Shown here in pieces: positions 35,463 to 43,965 of a DNA stretch of 64,000 nt. The notes beneath the pieces are model-generated. The model saw only the letters and a list, made by a program, of their open reading frames with translations, searched no databases and was not told the DNA's origin. Every line of letters begins with the position of its first letter. Position 1 is the stretch's first letter. Position numbers and translations under genes: made by a program. Origin of the DNA: Notoacmeibacter sp. MSK16QG-6 (GTDB lineage: Bacteria > Pseudomonadota > Alphaproteobacteria > Rhizobiales > Rhizobiaceae); the NCBI RefSeq assembly GCF_024158145.1, contig NZ_JAMYXM010000001.1, positions 1,488,001 through 1,552,000 of the forward strand. Direction: 5' to 3'.

Positions 35463-37658
35463 ATGACGATCCGTGTTCTGTCATCCGTGTCGCTGGTCGC
35501 GCTGGCCGCCGCTTTCACCCATCCCGCCTCCGCCGAACAAGTGTTCAACCGGATCGCCTCCTTTCCGGTGAACACCAATCTAGGCGCTGACGAAGATCAG
35601 GCGACGGAAACGAGCGCAGAGATCATTGCGGCAAGCGAGGACGGCAATATGCTCGTCTATACGGACAGCCCCGCCGAGCGCGTGGGATTTGTCGACATCA
35701 CCGATCCGAAAAGGCCGCAGGCCGCAGGCTTCGTTGCAACGGATGGCGAACCGACCTCAATTGCTGTTTCGGGCATGACGGGTTTTGCGGGCGTAAACAC
35801 TTCGGAGAGCTTCACCGCGCCATCGGGCTATCTTGCCGTAATCGACATCGCCGCAAAGAGCCTAACAAAAAGCTGCGATCTTGGCGGTCAGCCCGACAGT
35901 GTCGCGATCAGCAAGGATGGTAGACGTCTCGCCATCGCCATCGAGAATGAGCGCGACGAAGACCTTAATGACGGCGTCATTCCGCAAATGCCTGCAGGTT
36001 ATGTTGCCATCGTGCCTTTGACGGATGGCCAGCCCGACTGCGAAGCGATGATCAAGGCAGACGTTACCGGACTTGCCGAGATTGCCGGCGACGATCCGGA
36101 GCCGGAATTCGTCGACTTCAACGAAGCGGGCGAGATTGCCGTCACTCTGCAGGAGAACAATCACATCGTGATTCTGAACGGTGAAACCGGCGATGTGATC
36201 AACCATTTCTCCGCCGGCACGGTCGATCTGGACAAGATCGATACCAAGGAGGATGACGCAATCTCCTTCGACAGCTCGGCGGAAGACGTTCGCCGCGAGC
36301 CGGACGCGGTGCAGTGGATCGACAATGATCGCCTGGCGACCGCCAATGAGGGCGATTATAAAGGGGGTAGCCGCGGCTTCACGATCTTCACCAAAGCCGG
36401 TGACGTTGTGCAGGAAAGCGGGCCGTCCTTCGAATATGAGGTCGCACGCGCCGGGCACTATCCGGAGGGTCGCTCCGAGAATAAGGGCGCCGAGCCAGAA
36501 GGCATGGAAGTCGCCACCTTCGGCGATTCAAATTACATGTTCCTTCTTTCCGAGCGCGGTTCCGTCATCGGCGTCTATGGTATTGATGGCGACGGTCAGG
36601 CGGTCTTCAAACAGCTTCTGCCGAGCGGGCTTGCGCCGGAAGGCGCTATCGCCATTGCCTCGCGCAATCTTCTGGCCGTTTCCAATGAAGCCGACCTGAT
36701 CGAGGATGGCGGCGTGCGCAGCCATGTTACGCTTTACGAATTCGCAGAGGGCGAGACGACCTATCCGCAGATCGTTTCAGACGACGATGAGAACGGGACA
36801 CCTATCGCATGGGGCGCGCTGTCCGGCCTTGCCGCAGACCCGGCGGACCCCGCCAAGCTCTACGCCGTCAACGACAGCTTCTATGCTGGCGCGCCTTCGA
36901 TCTTCACCATCGACGCCTCACAAACGCCCGCCCGGATCACAAAAGCGATTGCGGTCACAATGGATGGCGAGCCGGCCAAAATGCTCGATCTTGAGGGCAT
37001 CGCGACGGATGGCGACGGTGGATTCTGGCTGGCGTCGGAAGGTCGCACCGACAAGGAAATTCCACACCGCCTGCTTCATGTCGACGCGAGTGGCGCGGTG
37101 GTGGAAGAAGTCGTTCTACCCGACGCCCTTCTCGCCCATGAAAAGCGCTTTGGCATGGAGGGCGTCACCAAGCTGGACGATACGCTCTATATCGCAATCC
37201 AGCGCGAGTGGGGCGACGATCCGGACGGCATGGTGAAAATCCTTGCCTATGACCTCGCCGGCAAGAGCTGGTCGGCGGCGCATTACCCGCTGGAGAGCGC
37301 GGAGACCGGTTGGGTCGGCTTGTCGGAAATCACGGCTCACGGCGATAATCTCTACATTATCGAGCGCGATAACCAGATCGGCGAAGCGGCGAAGATCAAG
37401 CGGCTCTATCGCGTTTCGCTTGCCGGCGTGGAGATGGCCGAACTCGGATCTGAGCTGCCCGTCCTGAAGAAAGAGATGGTTCACGACTTCATGGACGATC
37501 TGAAAGAAGGCAACGGCTATGTGGTCGACAAGATCGAAGGCTTCGCCATTGGCGGCGACGAACGTGGCTGGGCGGTGACGGACAATGATGGCGTCGACGA
37601 TTCCAATGGCGAGACCCGCTTCTTCACCATTGGCGAGATTGCCGTTTCGACCAATTGA
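35463..37658 (+). CDS. Exported two-part beta-propeller / phytase-like esterase
   Basis: A 731-residue secreted protein. Signal peptide residues 1-23 (ending THPASAEQ). The first part (about 25-390) has repeated propeller-type blades, such as VGFVDITDPKRPQAAGFV, GYLAVIDIAAKSLTKSC and GFTIFTKAGDVV, as in choice-of-anchor I or YncE-like proteins. The second part (about 430-731) matches the esterase-like domain of phytase family: LDLEGIATDGDGGFWLASEGR, FGMEGVTKLDDTLYIAIQ, GWVGLSEITAHGDNLYIIERDNQ and KIEGFAIGGDE. Such proteins are often annotated as alkaline phosphatases; phosphate or phytate scavenging is inferred. AAGGAGAG fixes the start. A single gene with a terminator at 37683. Confidence 0.82.
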   Translation: MTIRVLSSVSLVALAAAFTHPASAEQVFNRIASFPVNTNLGADEDQATETSAEIIAASEDGNMLVYTDSPAERVGFVDITDPKRPQAAGFVATDGEPTSIAVSGMTGFAGVNTSESFTAPSGYLAVIDIAAKSLTKSCDLGGQPDSVAISKDGRRLAIAIENERDEDLNDGVIPQMPAGYVAIVPLTDGQPDCEAMIKADVTGLAEIAGDDPEPEFVDFNEAGEIAVTLQENNHIVILNGETGDVINHFSAGTVDLDKIDTKEDDAISFDSSAEDVRREPDAVQWIDNDRLATANEGDYKGGSRGFTIFTKAGDVVQESGPSFEYEVARAGHYPEGRSENKGAEPEGMEVATFGDSNYMFLLSERGSVIGVYGIDGDGQAVFKQLLPSGLAPEGAIAIASRNLLAVSNEADLIEDGGVRSHVTLYEFAEGETTYPQIVSDDDENGTPIAWGALSGLAADPADPAKLYAVNDSFYAGAPSIFTIDASQTPARITKAIAVTMDGEPAKMLDLEGIATDGDGGFWLASEGRTDKEIPHRLLHVDASGAVVEEVVLPDALLAHEKRFGMEGVTKLDDTLYIAIQREWGDDPDGMVKILAYDLAGKSWSAAHYPLESAETGWVGLSEITAHGDNLYIIERDNQIGEAAKIKRLYRVSLAGVEMAELGSELPVLKKEMVHDFMDDLKEGNGYVVDKIEGFAIGGDERGWAVTDNDGVDDSNGETRFFTIGEIAVSTN

Positions 37659-37682
37659 TCGATCCTAGGTTCGCTCAACGAA

Positions 37683-37709
37683 AAAGGCCGGGAAAAGCGC
37701 CCGGCCTTT
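37683..37709 (-). terminator. Bidirectional terminator between the propeller gene and rpsP
   Basis: Perfect 10-bp stem (37683-37692 with 37700-37709) with a 7-base loop. On the minus strand it is followed by a run of five U, so it mainly serves rpsP; on the plus strand only three T follow. Confidence 0.85.
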
Positions 37710-37732
37710 CTGCGATTGACGTAACGAGCGGC

Positions 37733-38140
37733 TTATTCTTCAGCCGCAGCCTCTTCCGAGGCTTCTTCGGGCTCGGCGCTGGCTTCGGCGGCCGCTGCCG
37801 CAGCTTCTTCCTCGGCAGCCTTGCGTTCGGCTTCACGCTCCTGCGCCTTCTTGCCGGGCTTCGCCTTTTCCGGATTGTTGCGCGCTTCGCGCTTGGCCAG
37901 TCCGGCCTCGTCGAGGAAACGCATCACGCGGTCGGTGGGCTGAGCGCCTTTTTCAAGCCATTCCTTGATCCGGTCTTCCTTCAGTTCGACGCGCTTTTCG
38001 CCCTTCGGCAGCATTGGATTCCAGAAGCCCAGATCCTCGATAAAGCGGCCATCGCGCGGCGAACGGGAGTCAGCTGCGACGATGTGATAGTAAGGGCGCT
38101 TCTTGGAGCCTGCGCGAGCGAGGCGGATTTTGATGGCCAT
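37733..38140 (-). CDS. rpsP: 30S ribosomal protein S16
   Basis: A 135-residue ribosomal protein. The S16 core is residues 1-85 ([42 protein letters not shown], then [12 protein letters not shown]). A 50-residue Lys/Ala/Glu tail is typical of Rhizobiales and is rich in charged repeats. It lies downstream of ffh and chorismate mutase on the minus strand, the usual order. The expected next gene, rimM, is not here but about 25 kb away at 12782; a terminator follows rpsP instead. Confidence 0.96.
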   Translation of the reverse strand: MAIKIRLARAGSKKRPYYHIVAADSRSPRDGRFIEDLGFWNPMLPKGEKRVELKEDRIKEWLEKGAQPTDRVMRFLDEAGLAKREARNNPEKAKPGKKAQEREAERKAAEEEAAAAAAEASAEPEEASEEAAAEE

Positions 38141-38188
38141 TGTGTTCGTTCTCCTTGAATGTCGTGATTTGGCTATCGTTGGTGTGTT

Positions 38189-38503
38189 TCAGCTCTCCGC
38201 CTTCACATCCTCGGCGATCCGTTTGTGATGATGGATCACCTCGCGAATGATGAAGGCGAGGAATTTCTCAGCGAAATCGGGGTCGAGATCGGCGTCTTCC
38301 GCCAACTGGCGCAGACGGGCGATCTGCTTCTTTTCGCGATCGGGGTCGGAGGGCGGCAGATCGTGTTTTGCTTTCAATTCCCCCACGGCCTGTGTGCAGC
38401 GAAAGCGTTCGGCAAGCGTATGGATCAGCACCGCATCGAAATTGTCGATCGATTGGCGGTAGCTGGCAAGCAGTTCGGCTGCGCGGGTGGTGTCGTCAGT
38501 CAT
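38189..38503 (-). CDS. Chorismate mutase (AroQ class)
   Basis: A 104-residue all-helical enzyme that converts chorismate to prephenate for Phe and Tyr synthesis. The AroQ pattern is visible: RQSIDNFDAVLIHTLAERFRCTQAVGELKAKHDLPPSDPDREKKQIARL and a C-terminal FLAFIIREVIHHHKRI, with the active-site Arg, Lys and second Arg in place. The frame is open upstream into ffh, but the ATG at 38503, eight bases after the ffh stop, fits the family length. It sits between ffh and rpsP, a conserved rhizobial arrangement. Confidence 0.9.
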   Translation of the reverse strand: MTDDTTRAAELLASYRQSIDNFDAVLIHTLAERFRCTQAVGELKAKHDLPPSDPDREKKQIARLRQLAEDADLDPDFAEKFLAFIIREVIHHHKRIAEDVKAES

Positions 38504-38510
38504 GGCCGGC

Positions 38511-40046
38511 TCACTTCTTCTTGCCCGGCAGGCCGGGAAGGCCCGGCAAGCCGCCCGCACCCGGCAATCCCGGAAGGCCGCCGGGCATTCCGCCGCCGAG
38601 ACCGGCTGCCTGCGCCTGCTTGGCCATCTGCTCGATCTGCTTCGGGTCCATTTTGGAGAGGTCGGGCATTCCGCTGCCCATACCGCCAGGCATTCCCATC
38701 TTGCCGCCCAGCATGCCCATCATCTGGCGCATCTTGCCGCCGCCCTTCTTGCCGCCCACGGCCTTCATCATGTCGGCCATCTGCTTGTGCATCTTGAGCA
38801 GTTTGTTAATCTGTGCGGCGTCGGTGCCGGAGCCTGCGGCGATGCGCTTCTTCCTGCTATGTTTGAGAAGAGCGGGGTTCTCGCGCTCCTGCCGCGTCAT
38901 AGACTGGATGATCGCGATCTGGCGGTCGAAGAGCTTGTCGTCGAGGCCGGCAGCGGCCATCTGATCCTTCATCTTGCCCATGCCGGGCATCATTCCCATG
39001 ATACCGCCGAGGCCGCCCATTTTCTGCATCTGGCGAAGCTGGTCGGCCAGATCGTTCATGTCGAACTTGCCGGCGGCCATTTTCTTGGCCATGGCCGCTG
39101 CTTTTTCGGCGTCGATCTGCTCAGCGGCGCGTTCGACCAGCGAGACAATATCGCCCATGCCGAGAATACGGTCGGCGATGCGCGAGGGGTGGAAATCCTC
39201 CAGGGCGTCCATCTTCTCGCCGGTCCCGATCAGCTTGACCGGCTTGCCGGTGACCGAGCGCATGGAAAGTGCTGCGCCGCCACGTCCGTCGCCGTCCATC
39301 CGGGTCAGGACGATGCCTGTTACGCCGACAGCCTCGTCGAAATTTTCCGCCAGCGTCACGGCGTCCTGGCCGGTCAGGCTGTCCGCGACGAGCAGGATCT
39401 CATGCGGATTGGCCGAGCGCTTGATGTCGGCGGCTTCGGCCATCAATTCAGCGTCGATCGAGGTGCGACCCGCCGTATCGAGAATGACGACATCGTAGCC
39501 GCCAAGCTTAGCCGCCTGCACTGCGCGCGCCGAAATCTCGACCGGTGTTTGTCCGGCGATGATCGGCAGGGTCGCGACATCGACCTGCTCGCCGATCTGG
39601 CGAAGTTGCTCCTGCGCGGCGGGGCGGCGCGTATCGAGCGAAGCCATCAGGACTTTGCGTCCCTGGCGCTTCTGCAGCCGCAGGCCGATCTTGCCGGTGG
39701 TGGTGGTCTTACCGGAGCCCTGCAGGCCGACCATCATGATGACGACCGGCGCGGCGGCATTGAGATCGATCGGATCGGCGTCGGAGCCGAGCATCTCGAC
39801 CAGTTCGTCATGGACAATCTTGACGACCTGCTGGCCGGGCTTGATCGCCTTAAGCGTCGAAACGCCAACGGCTTTTTCGCGAACGCTCTCGGTGAAGGAG
39901 CGGACAACCGGCAGCGCGACATCGGCCTCGATCAGCGCGCGCCGCACTTCGCGCAGGGCGGCCTGTACGTCCTGTTCGGACAGCGCACCACGACCGGTCA
40001 GGCCGTCGAGAATTCCGGACAGGCGATCCGATAGGCTGTCGAACAT
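38511..40046 (-). CDS. ffh: Signal recognition particle protein Ffh
   Basis: A 511-residue SRP GTPase that targets membrane proteins cotranslationally with FtsY. The N domain is about 1-95. The G domain has GLQGSGKTTT (107-116), DTAGRTSIDAELM, TRMDGDGRGGAALS and GTGEKMD. The M domain from about 325 is Met-rich (MMPGMGKMKDQM, KKMAAGKFDMNDLADQL) and ends in a long Gly/Pro/Met tail (PGGLPGLPGAGGLPGLPGL). The start at 40046 has AAGGAG seven bases upstream; the frame extends farther but without support. The long plus-strand ORF over the same bases is a shadow. Confidence 0.96.
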   Translation of the reverse strand: MFDSLSDRLSGILDGLTGRGALSEQDVQAALREVRRALIEADVALPVVRSFTESVREKAVGVSTLKAIKPGQQVVKIVHDELVEMLGSDADPIDLNAAAPVVIMMVGLQGSGKTTTTGKIGLRLQKRQGRKVLMASLDTRRPAAQEQLRQIGEQVDVATLPIIAGQTPVEISARAVQAAKLGGYDVVILDTAGRTSIDAELMAEAADIKRSANPHEILLVADSLTGQDAVTLAENFDEAVGVTGIVLTRMDGDGRGGAALSMRSVTGKPVKLIGTGEKMDALEDFHPSRIADRILGMGDIVSLVERAAEQIDAEKAAAMAKKMAAGKFDMNDLADQLRQMQKMGGLGGIMGMMPGMGKMKDQMAAAGLDDKLFDRQIAIIQSMTRQERENPALLKHSRKKRIAAGSGTDAAQINKLLKMHKQMADMMKAVGGKKGGGKMRQMMGMLGGKMGMPGGMGSGMPDLSKMDPKQIEQMAKQAQAAGLGGGMPGGLPGLPGAGGLPGLPGLPGKKK

Positions 40047-40295
40047 TCGGTTACTCCTTTGCTCCGCAGATACAACGGAGAATGGGAACGGTTGCGTCTC
40101 CGAACAAGCGGACAAAGCACAAACGCACCCGAGGGCGCATCGCGCTGTCGGGTGTTGACCTCCGGGGTCCGCGCCGTTCTCCGCTATCGGAAAGGTCGGC
40201 CCCGGTCGGCTTCGCAAAGCTGTCCGCTCTTCGAAATCGCGCGGGTCTTAGGCCAAAAGCGTGGCAAAGGCAAGGTCGGCTGGTTCATCCGACCG

Positions 40296-40808
40296 CTATT
40301 TGGCGGGAGTGTCCTCTTCCGGCGGCTCGAACCGCTGATCGCTGGGCCATTGTTCTTCAGAAAGGACGCGACCGGTTTCGACGAGCGTCTTCAGATTGGA
40401 GAGCACGCCCGGCCAGCCTTCCGTCACGCCCTTGTGCATCGTCGAACCTTCATCCAGCATAGAATGGGTCACGGTCAACTTGGTGTCCGGTCCAAGGGCA
40501 ATGAGATCGTAAGTCACTTGCGAGGGGTGAGGTTCGCCCCATTCATGGTCCTCGGCATTCCATGTGACGACAAGCTTTCTCGGTGGGTCGATCTCGACGA
40601 CGTGGCCGCGAATGTCGACGATGCCCGAGCCGTCCGCGCGTATATGCTCCCACAAGGCGCCCTTCGTCCAATCGGAGCGGTTTTCGTGGTTCCAATATCG
40701 TCCGGTCATTTCCTTATCCATCAGCGCATTCCAAACCGTTTCGGCCGATGCCGCGATGTAGATTGTGTAGACAAAGTCAGGCGCATTGCCCTTTGGCTCG
40801 TCAGCCAT
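40296..40808 (-). CDS. SRPBCC/AHSA1-type domain protein
   Basis: A 170-residue START-like ligand-binding protein of the Aha1 C-terminal/activator family. Visible pattern: VYTIYIAASAETVWNALMDKEMTGRYW at the N-terminus, GALWEHIRADGSGIVDIRGHVVEIDPPRKLVVTW in the middle, and GWPGVLSNLKTLVETG at the C-terminal helix. Its ATG lies inside the end of the ArsR gene (ATGGCTGA, eight-base overlap), with AAGGAGAAAAG as ribosome binding site, so the two are translated together. ArsR-SRPBCC pairs are widespread, but their ligand is generally unknown. Confidence 0.9.
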   Translation of the reverse strand: MADEPKGNAPDFVYTIYIAASAETVWNALMDKEMTGRYWNHENRSDWTKGALWEHIRADGSGIVDIRGHVVEIDPPRKLVVTWNAEDHEWGEPHPSQVTYDLIALGPDTKLTVTHSMLDEGSTMHKGVTEGWPGVLSNLKTLVETGRVLSEEQWPSDQRFEPPEEDTPAK

Positions 40809-41124
40809 GTCTTTTCTCCTTGCGTTCTGCGTTTCGTTTGATGTCTGCGAGATTTTCCAGGCGGGCATCCTCGAACTTGCCGACCCAGCGATGGACGATT
40901 TCCGCGATCGGCATGGGGTTGAGGTAGTGGCGTTTTTCACGGCCATGCCAGTGCACTGAAATCAGGTTCGCATCTTCCAATATGCGCAGATGCTTGGAGA
41001 GCCCCTGACGAGACATGTCGGCATCGTTTGTCAGCTCGCCGAGCGTCTGCCCGTTTCGCAGAAACAGACGATCCAGAATGGCCCGCCTTGCAGGATCGGC
41101 CAGAGCGCGAAAAACATCATCCAT
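40801..41124 (-). CDS. ArsR-family transcriptional regulator
   Basis: A 107-residue winged-helix repressor. The HTH runs MDDVFRALADPARRAILDRLF, then GQTLGELTNDADMSRQGLSKHLRILEDANLI, followed by the wing HWHGREKRHYLNP. It has no cysteine metal site, so it belongs to the metal-independent ArsR group that partners SRPBCC proteins. The frame is open to ATG codons at 41154 and 41202. The ATG at 41154 is part of a palindrome (41135-41154) that looks like an operator, so the ATG at 41124 is preferred. It is divergent from the lytic transglycosylase. Confidence 0.88.
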   Translation of the reverse strand: MDDVFRALADPARRAILDRLFLRNGQTLGELTNDADMSRQGLSKHLRILEDANLISVHWHGREKRHYLNPMPIAEIVHRWVGKFEDARLENLADIKRNAERKEKRHG

Positions 41125-41134
41125 GGTCCAGTTA

Positions 41135-41154
41135 ATGCAACTATTTGGTTGCAT
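41135..41154. promoter_or_regulatory. Palindromic operator candidate of the ArsR-SRPBCC operon
   Basis: Inverted repeat ATGCAAC-6-GTTGCAT, seven perfect base pairs per arm, eleven bases before the chosen ArsR start. Position and symmetry fit autorepression by a dimeric ArsR protein. It lies in the 186-base divergent region shared with the lytic transglycosylase gene. Confidence 0.65.
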
Positions 41155-41310
41155 GTCAATGAGCGGTCGCTTGCCACCGTCGTGTTGGCGAGGCGTTGCC
41201 ATCGGCGGCCAATCCGTTAATCTTCGCGTGATAGTTCAAAATCCGGCCCTATTGCGTCATTATGGCCGTTAGCAACCCGTCCCATTCCATTTCTGGAGGA
41301 ACTGCGCCCC

Positions 41311-42132
41311 ATGGCCAATATTCGCCCGGTCCGTATGATGACCGGAACCGTTCTCGCTCTTGTCCTGGGCCTGACTGCCGCTCAGGCCGCGCCGCGCTGC
41401 GGCAACAACGCGTCCGGCTTCGATCAGTGGAAGCGCGACTTCGCACCCGTCGCGCAGGCCAACGGTGTCGGCCAGCGCGGTTTGAAAGCGCTTTCCGGCG
41501 CGCGATATAACAGTTCGACAATCAAGGCCGACCGTGCTGTGAAGAAGGGCGGTTCGGCCTTCTCGATGTCGCTCGGGACCTTCTGCAAGAAGCGCGGTTG
41601 CGATGCGATCGTTCGGATCGGCAAGCAGAAGAAGAAGCAGAATGCACGGCTTCTGGCCAATATCGAGCAGCGCTACGGCGTACCCGCAGGCCCACTCATG
41701 GCGATCTGGGGCATGGAAACCGGGTTTGGACGGTTCACCGGAAACGAGCCGGTGATCTCATCGGCGGCGACGCTGGTCTATGATTGCCGGAGGTCCAACT
41801 TCTTCCTGCCGCACCTGATCGCAGCGCTCCGCATGGTCGATAGCGGCGTCTTCTCGTCCAGCACGAAGGGCGCGGCACATGCCGAATACGGTCATACGCA
41901 GTTTCTGCCGAACAACATTCTGCGCTTCGGAGTCGATGGAAACGGAGACGGCCGCGTCGATCTGAAGAATGCGACGGATGCGCTGTATTCGACGGCAAAC
42001 TTTCTTCGGGCCCATGGCATGTCGCGAAATTATCAACCCGGACAGGGCGGTTTCCGCGGAATCCAGGGGTGGAACGCGGCATCGGTCTATCAGCAGGCAA
42101 TTGCCCAGATGGGCGCCCAGATCGACGGCTGA
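41311..42132 (+). CDS. Lytic murein transglycosylase (MltB/SLT_2 type)
   Basis: A 273-residue periplasmic enzyme that cleaves peptidoglycan glycan strands. Signal peptide residues 1-27 (ending TAAQAAP). The catalytic Glu136 is in MAIWGMETGFGRF, the standard SLT_2 motif. GHTQFLPNNILRF is another family segment. A calcium-loop-like sequence DGNGDGRVDLKNATDAL follows, reminiscent of the EF-hand of E. coli Slt35/MltB. The mature N-terminus has four cysteines (about 30, 92, 97 and later 163). There is no lipobox, so it is probably soluble. It ends in a strong terminator. Confidence 0.9.
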   Translation: MANIRPVRMMTGTVLALVLGLTAAQAAPRCGNNASGFDQWKRDFAPVAQANGVGQRGLKALSGARYNSSTIKADRAVKKGGSAFSMSLGTFCKKRGCDAIVRIGKQKKKQNARLLANIEQRYGVPAGPLMAIWGMETGFGRFTGNEPVISSAATLVYDCRRSNFFLPHLIAALRMVDSGVFSSSTKGAAHAEYGHTQFLPNNILRFGVDGNGDGRVDLKNATDALYSTANFLRAHGMSRNYQPGQGGFRGIQGWNAASVYQQAIAQMGAQIDG

Positions 42133-42150
42133 TCCCGCCGACAATCAAAC

Positions 42151-42183
42151 AAAAAAGCCGGTGCGAGAGCGCCGGCTTTTTTT
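42151..42183 (+). terminator. Bidirectional terminator after the transglycosylase
   Basis: 14-base stem (42151-42164 with 42169-42182) with one T/G wobble and a gaga loop, A-run before and T-run after. It separates convergent genes and fits both directions. Confidence 0.92.
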
Positions 42184-42198
42184 GTTCTCACGCGATAA

Positions 42199-42843
42199 TC
42201 ACGAAGCGTCCATCTGCTTTTCGAACTCGCCGCTTCCGGTATTGAGCGTCCATAGTTCACCGGTCGAAATATCGAACCAGCCTCCATGGAGCGAGAGCTT
42301 GCCCCTTTTCTCCAACTGATCGACGCAAGGGAAGGTGCGGAGGTTCCGGATCGAATGTTTGACGGCCGTGCGCTCCAGCGCGGTCTGTCTCTCGGTCTCG
42401 TCTTCGATGGCGCGCGCGCGAACCTGCTCGGCGGGCTCCTCCAATAGGCCGATCCATTTGCCGATAAAATCGCCTGGCGAAAGCGGCTCGGAGGGGTTCA
42501 GTTTGGCAGCGATGCCGCCGCAGCGGCCGTGGCCCATAACCAGGATATGCTGGACACGCAGCGCCTGCACGGCAAATTCCAGCGCCGCTGAGGTGGAGTG
42601 GTAATCGTCATCCGGTGCATAGGGCGGCACCAGATTTGCGACATTGCGGATGACGAAGATTTCGCCAGGCGCTGAATTGAAGATCACTTCCGGGGCGGCG
42701 CGGCTGTCGCAGCAAGCGATGACGAGTGTGGAAGGTTTCTGTCCTTCCTCGGCCAGTTTGCGATAGCGCTCGGTCTCGAAGGAGAAGCGGCCGCGCATGA
42801 ATGCGGCGTATCCCTGCGCGAGATGATCCGGGAGATGACCCAT
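42199..42843 (-). CDS. Beta-class carbonic anhydrase
   Basis: A 214-residue zinc enzyme interconverting CO2 and bicarbonate. Zinc and active-site residues are Cys44, Asp46 and Arg48 (IACCDSRAAPEVIF) and His105 and Cys108 (VMGHGRCGG). VIRNVANLVPPY and the helix HSTSAALEFAVQAL complete the family pattern. There is no signal peptide, so it is cytosolic. It lies 140 bases behind the pyridoxal kinase on the same strand, and a strong convergent terminator follows. Confidence 0.94.
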   Translation of the reverse strand: MGHLPDHLAQGYAAFMRGRFSFETERYRKLAEEGQKPSTLVIACCDSRAAPEVIFNSAPGEIFVIRNVANLVPPYAPDDDYHSTSAALEFAVQALRVQHILVMGHGRCGGIAAKLNPSEPLSPGDFIGKWIGLLEEPAEQVRARAIEDETERQTALERTAVKHSIRNLRTFPCVDQLEKRGKLSLHGGWFDISTGELWTLNTGSGEFEKQMDAS

Positions 42844-42984
42844 CGGCGTTCGTCCTTTCCTGTTCCGTCGCAGCCTCTGCTATGGGTATTTCAGGCGCAG
42901 ATGGCAATCGGCAAAGCCTCGGAAAGTCCGCTCGGTTTACCTGTCTGACGCCAAGAGCACCAAATTTGAGCGGAAAAGCTCAGT

Positions 42985-43848
42985 TCAGTCATTGCCCGGC
43001 ATGGCCAGCGAACGGTCCGTGACCATCGCCATCGGGCGGGCGAGACACGCCTGCTCGGTGGCCAGGGCCAATTCGTCCAGACCCGCCCTGCGCGAGCGAG
43101 CCAGCATTTCGAAGACGGAGGCCGTCGCTGCGGAGAGCGCTTTGCCATCGCTCTGGCCCTCCAGCAGCCTTGCCAAAAACAGAGCGCTGAAAAGGTCGCC
43201 CGGTCCGTGAGGCGCGTCGGGCACGATTCGGTTCTCCGTCAATTGCGCGCGTCCGTCGCTTATCAGGAGATTGCCGATCGCGCCCGTCATCAAGCCGAAG
43301 GCCGACGTCACGACAAGGCGCGGCAGTTTGAGCGAGCGTCCGGCGTCGAGCAGGGCATTGTTGTCCGGCAGGTTGCCGCCGGTCAGCAATTCCAGTTCAT
43401 AGCGGTTGGGCGTGGCGATGTCGGCGAGAGGCAACAGCTTTTCGGCGATGGCATCGATGACTCCTTTGGGTCGATACGCCCCGCCGGCATCCCCGATCAC
43501 GGGGTCGCAGAGATAAAGCGTTTCGCGGTTTGTCCGTTTGACCGCCGCGACGAAGCCGGCGAGCGCATCGACCTGCGCTTCATCGGCCAGCCAGCCGGAG
43601 AGGATGGCCGCGGGGGCAATGTCATCGGCTCGTGAGAGAAGATCGTTCAGCAAACATTCGAATGCTCGGCTATCGGTCGGAACAAACGTGCCCGCGCCAT
43701 GGCCGGGGTGCCATGGCAACAAAACAGTCGGTACGGCGACAAGGTCGCGTTGTCGCGCTTGCATGGCGGGCATGATCGCGCGAAGCCCGACCGTGCCCCG
43801 TGCGACCATGGAAGACACCGCGATTACCGGACCTTCGATTGCCGTCAT
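42985..43848 (-). CDS. pdxY: Pyridoxal kinase (PdxY-like)
   Basis: A 287-residue ribokinase-family enzyme that phosphorylates pyridoxal in vitamin B6 salvage. Key segments are the N-terminal VIAVSSMVARGTVGLRAI, TVLLPWHPGHGAG in the substrate lid, the phosphate/metal region LYLCDPVIGDAGGAYRP, TPNRYELELLTG and the anion-hole/catalytic motif APHGPGDLFSALFLA, whose Asp is the base. The family motif is usually GTGD; here it reads GPGD, still within PdxY variation. Monocistronic or read into carbonic anhydrase. Confidence 0.85.
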   Translation of the reverse strand: MTAIEGPVIAVSSMVARGTVGLRAIMPAMQARQRDLVAVPTVLLPWHPGHGAGTFVPTDSRAFECLLNDLLSRADDIAPAAILSGWLADEAQVDALAGFVAAVKRTNRETLYLCDPVIGDAGGAYRPKGVIDAIAEKLLPLADIATPNRYELELLTGGNLPDNNALLDAGRSLKLPRLVVTSAFGLMTGAIGNLLISDGRAQLTENRIVPDAPHGPGDLFSALFLARLLEGQSDGKALSAATASVFEMLARSRRAGLDELALATEQACLARPMAMVTDRSLAMPGND

Positions 43849-43965
43849 GTTGTCTCCCTCGGAAAAGTGTGCGCGTCGAATTTAGTGGATCGCGACGATT
43901 TCGCGAGCCGACCGCCATTCGACATCTTGCCTATCGCCGGATCGGCTCTCTATGGTTAACCAGTC

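Noticed and set aside
38487-40034. Plus-strand ORF of 515 residues, rich in His and Leu
   Set aside because: Antisense shadow of ffh, whose GTPase and M-domain motifs are unmistakable on the other strand.
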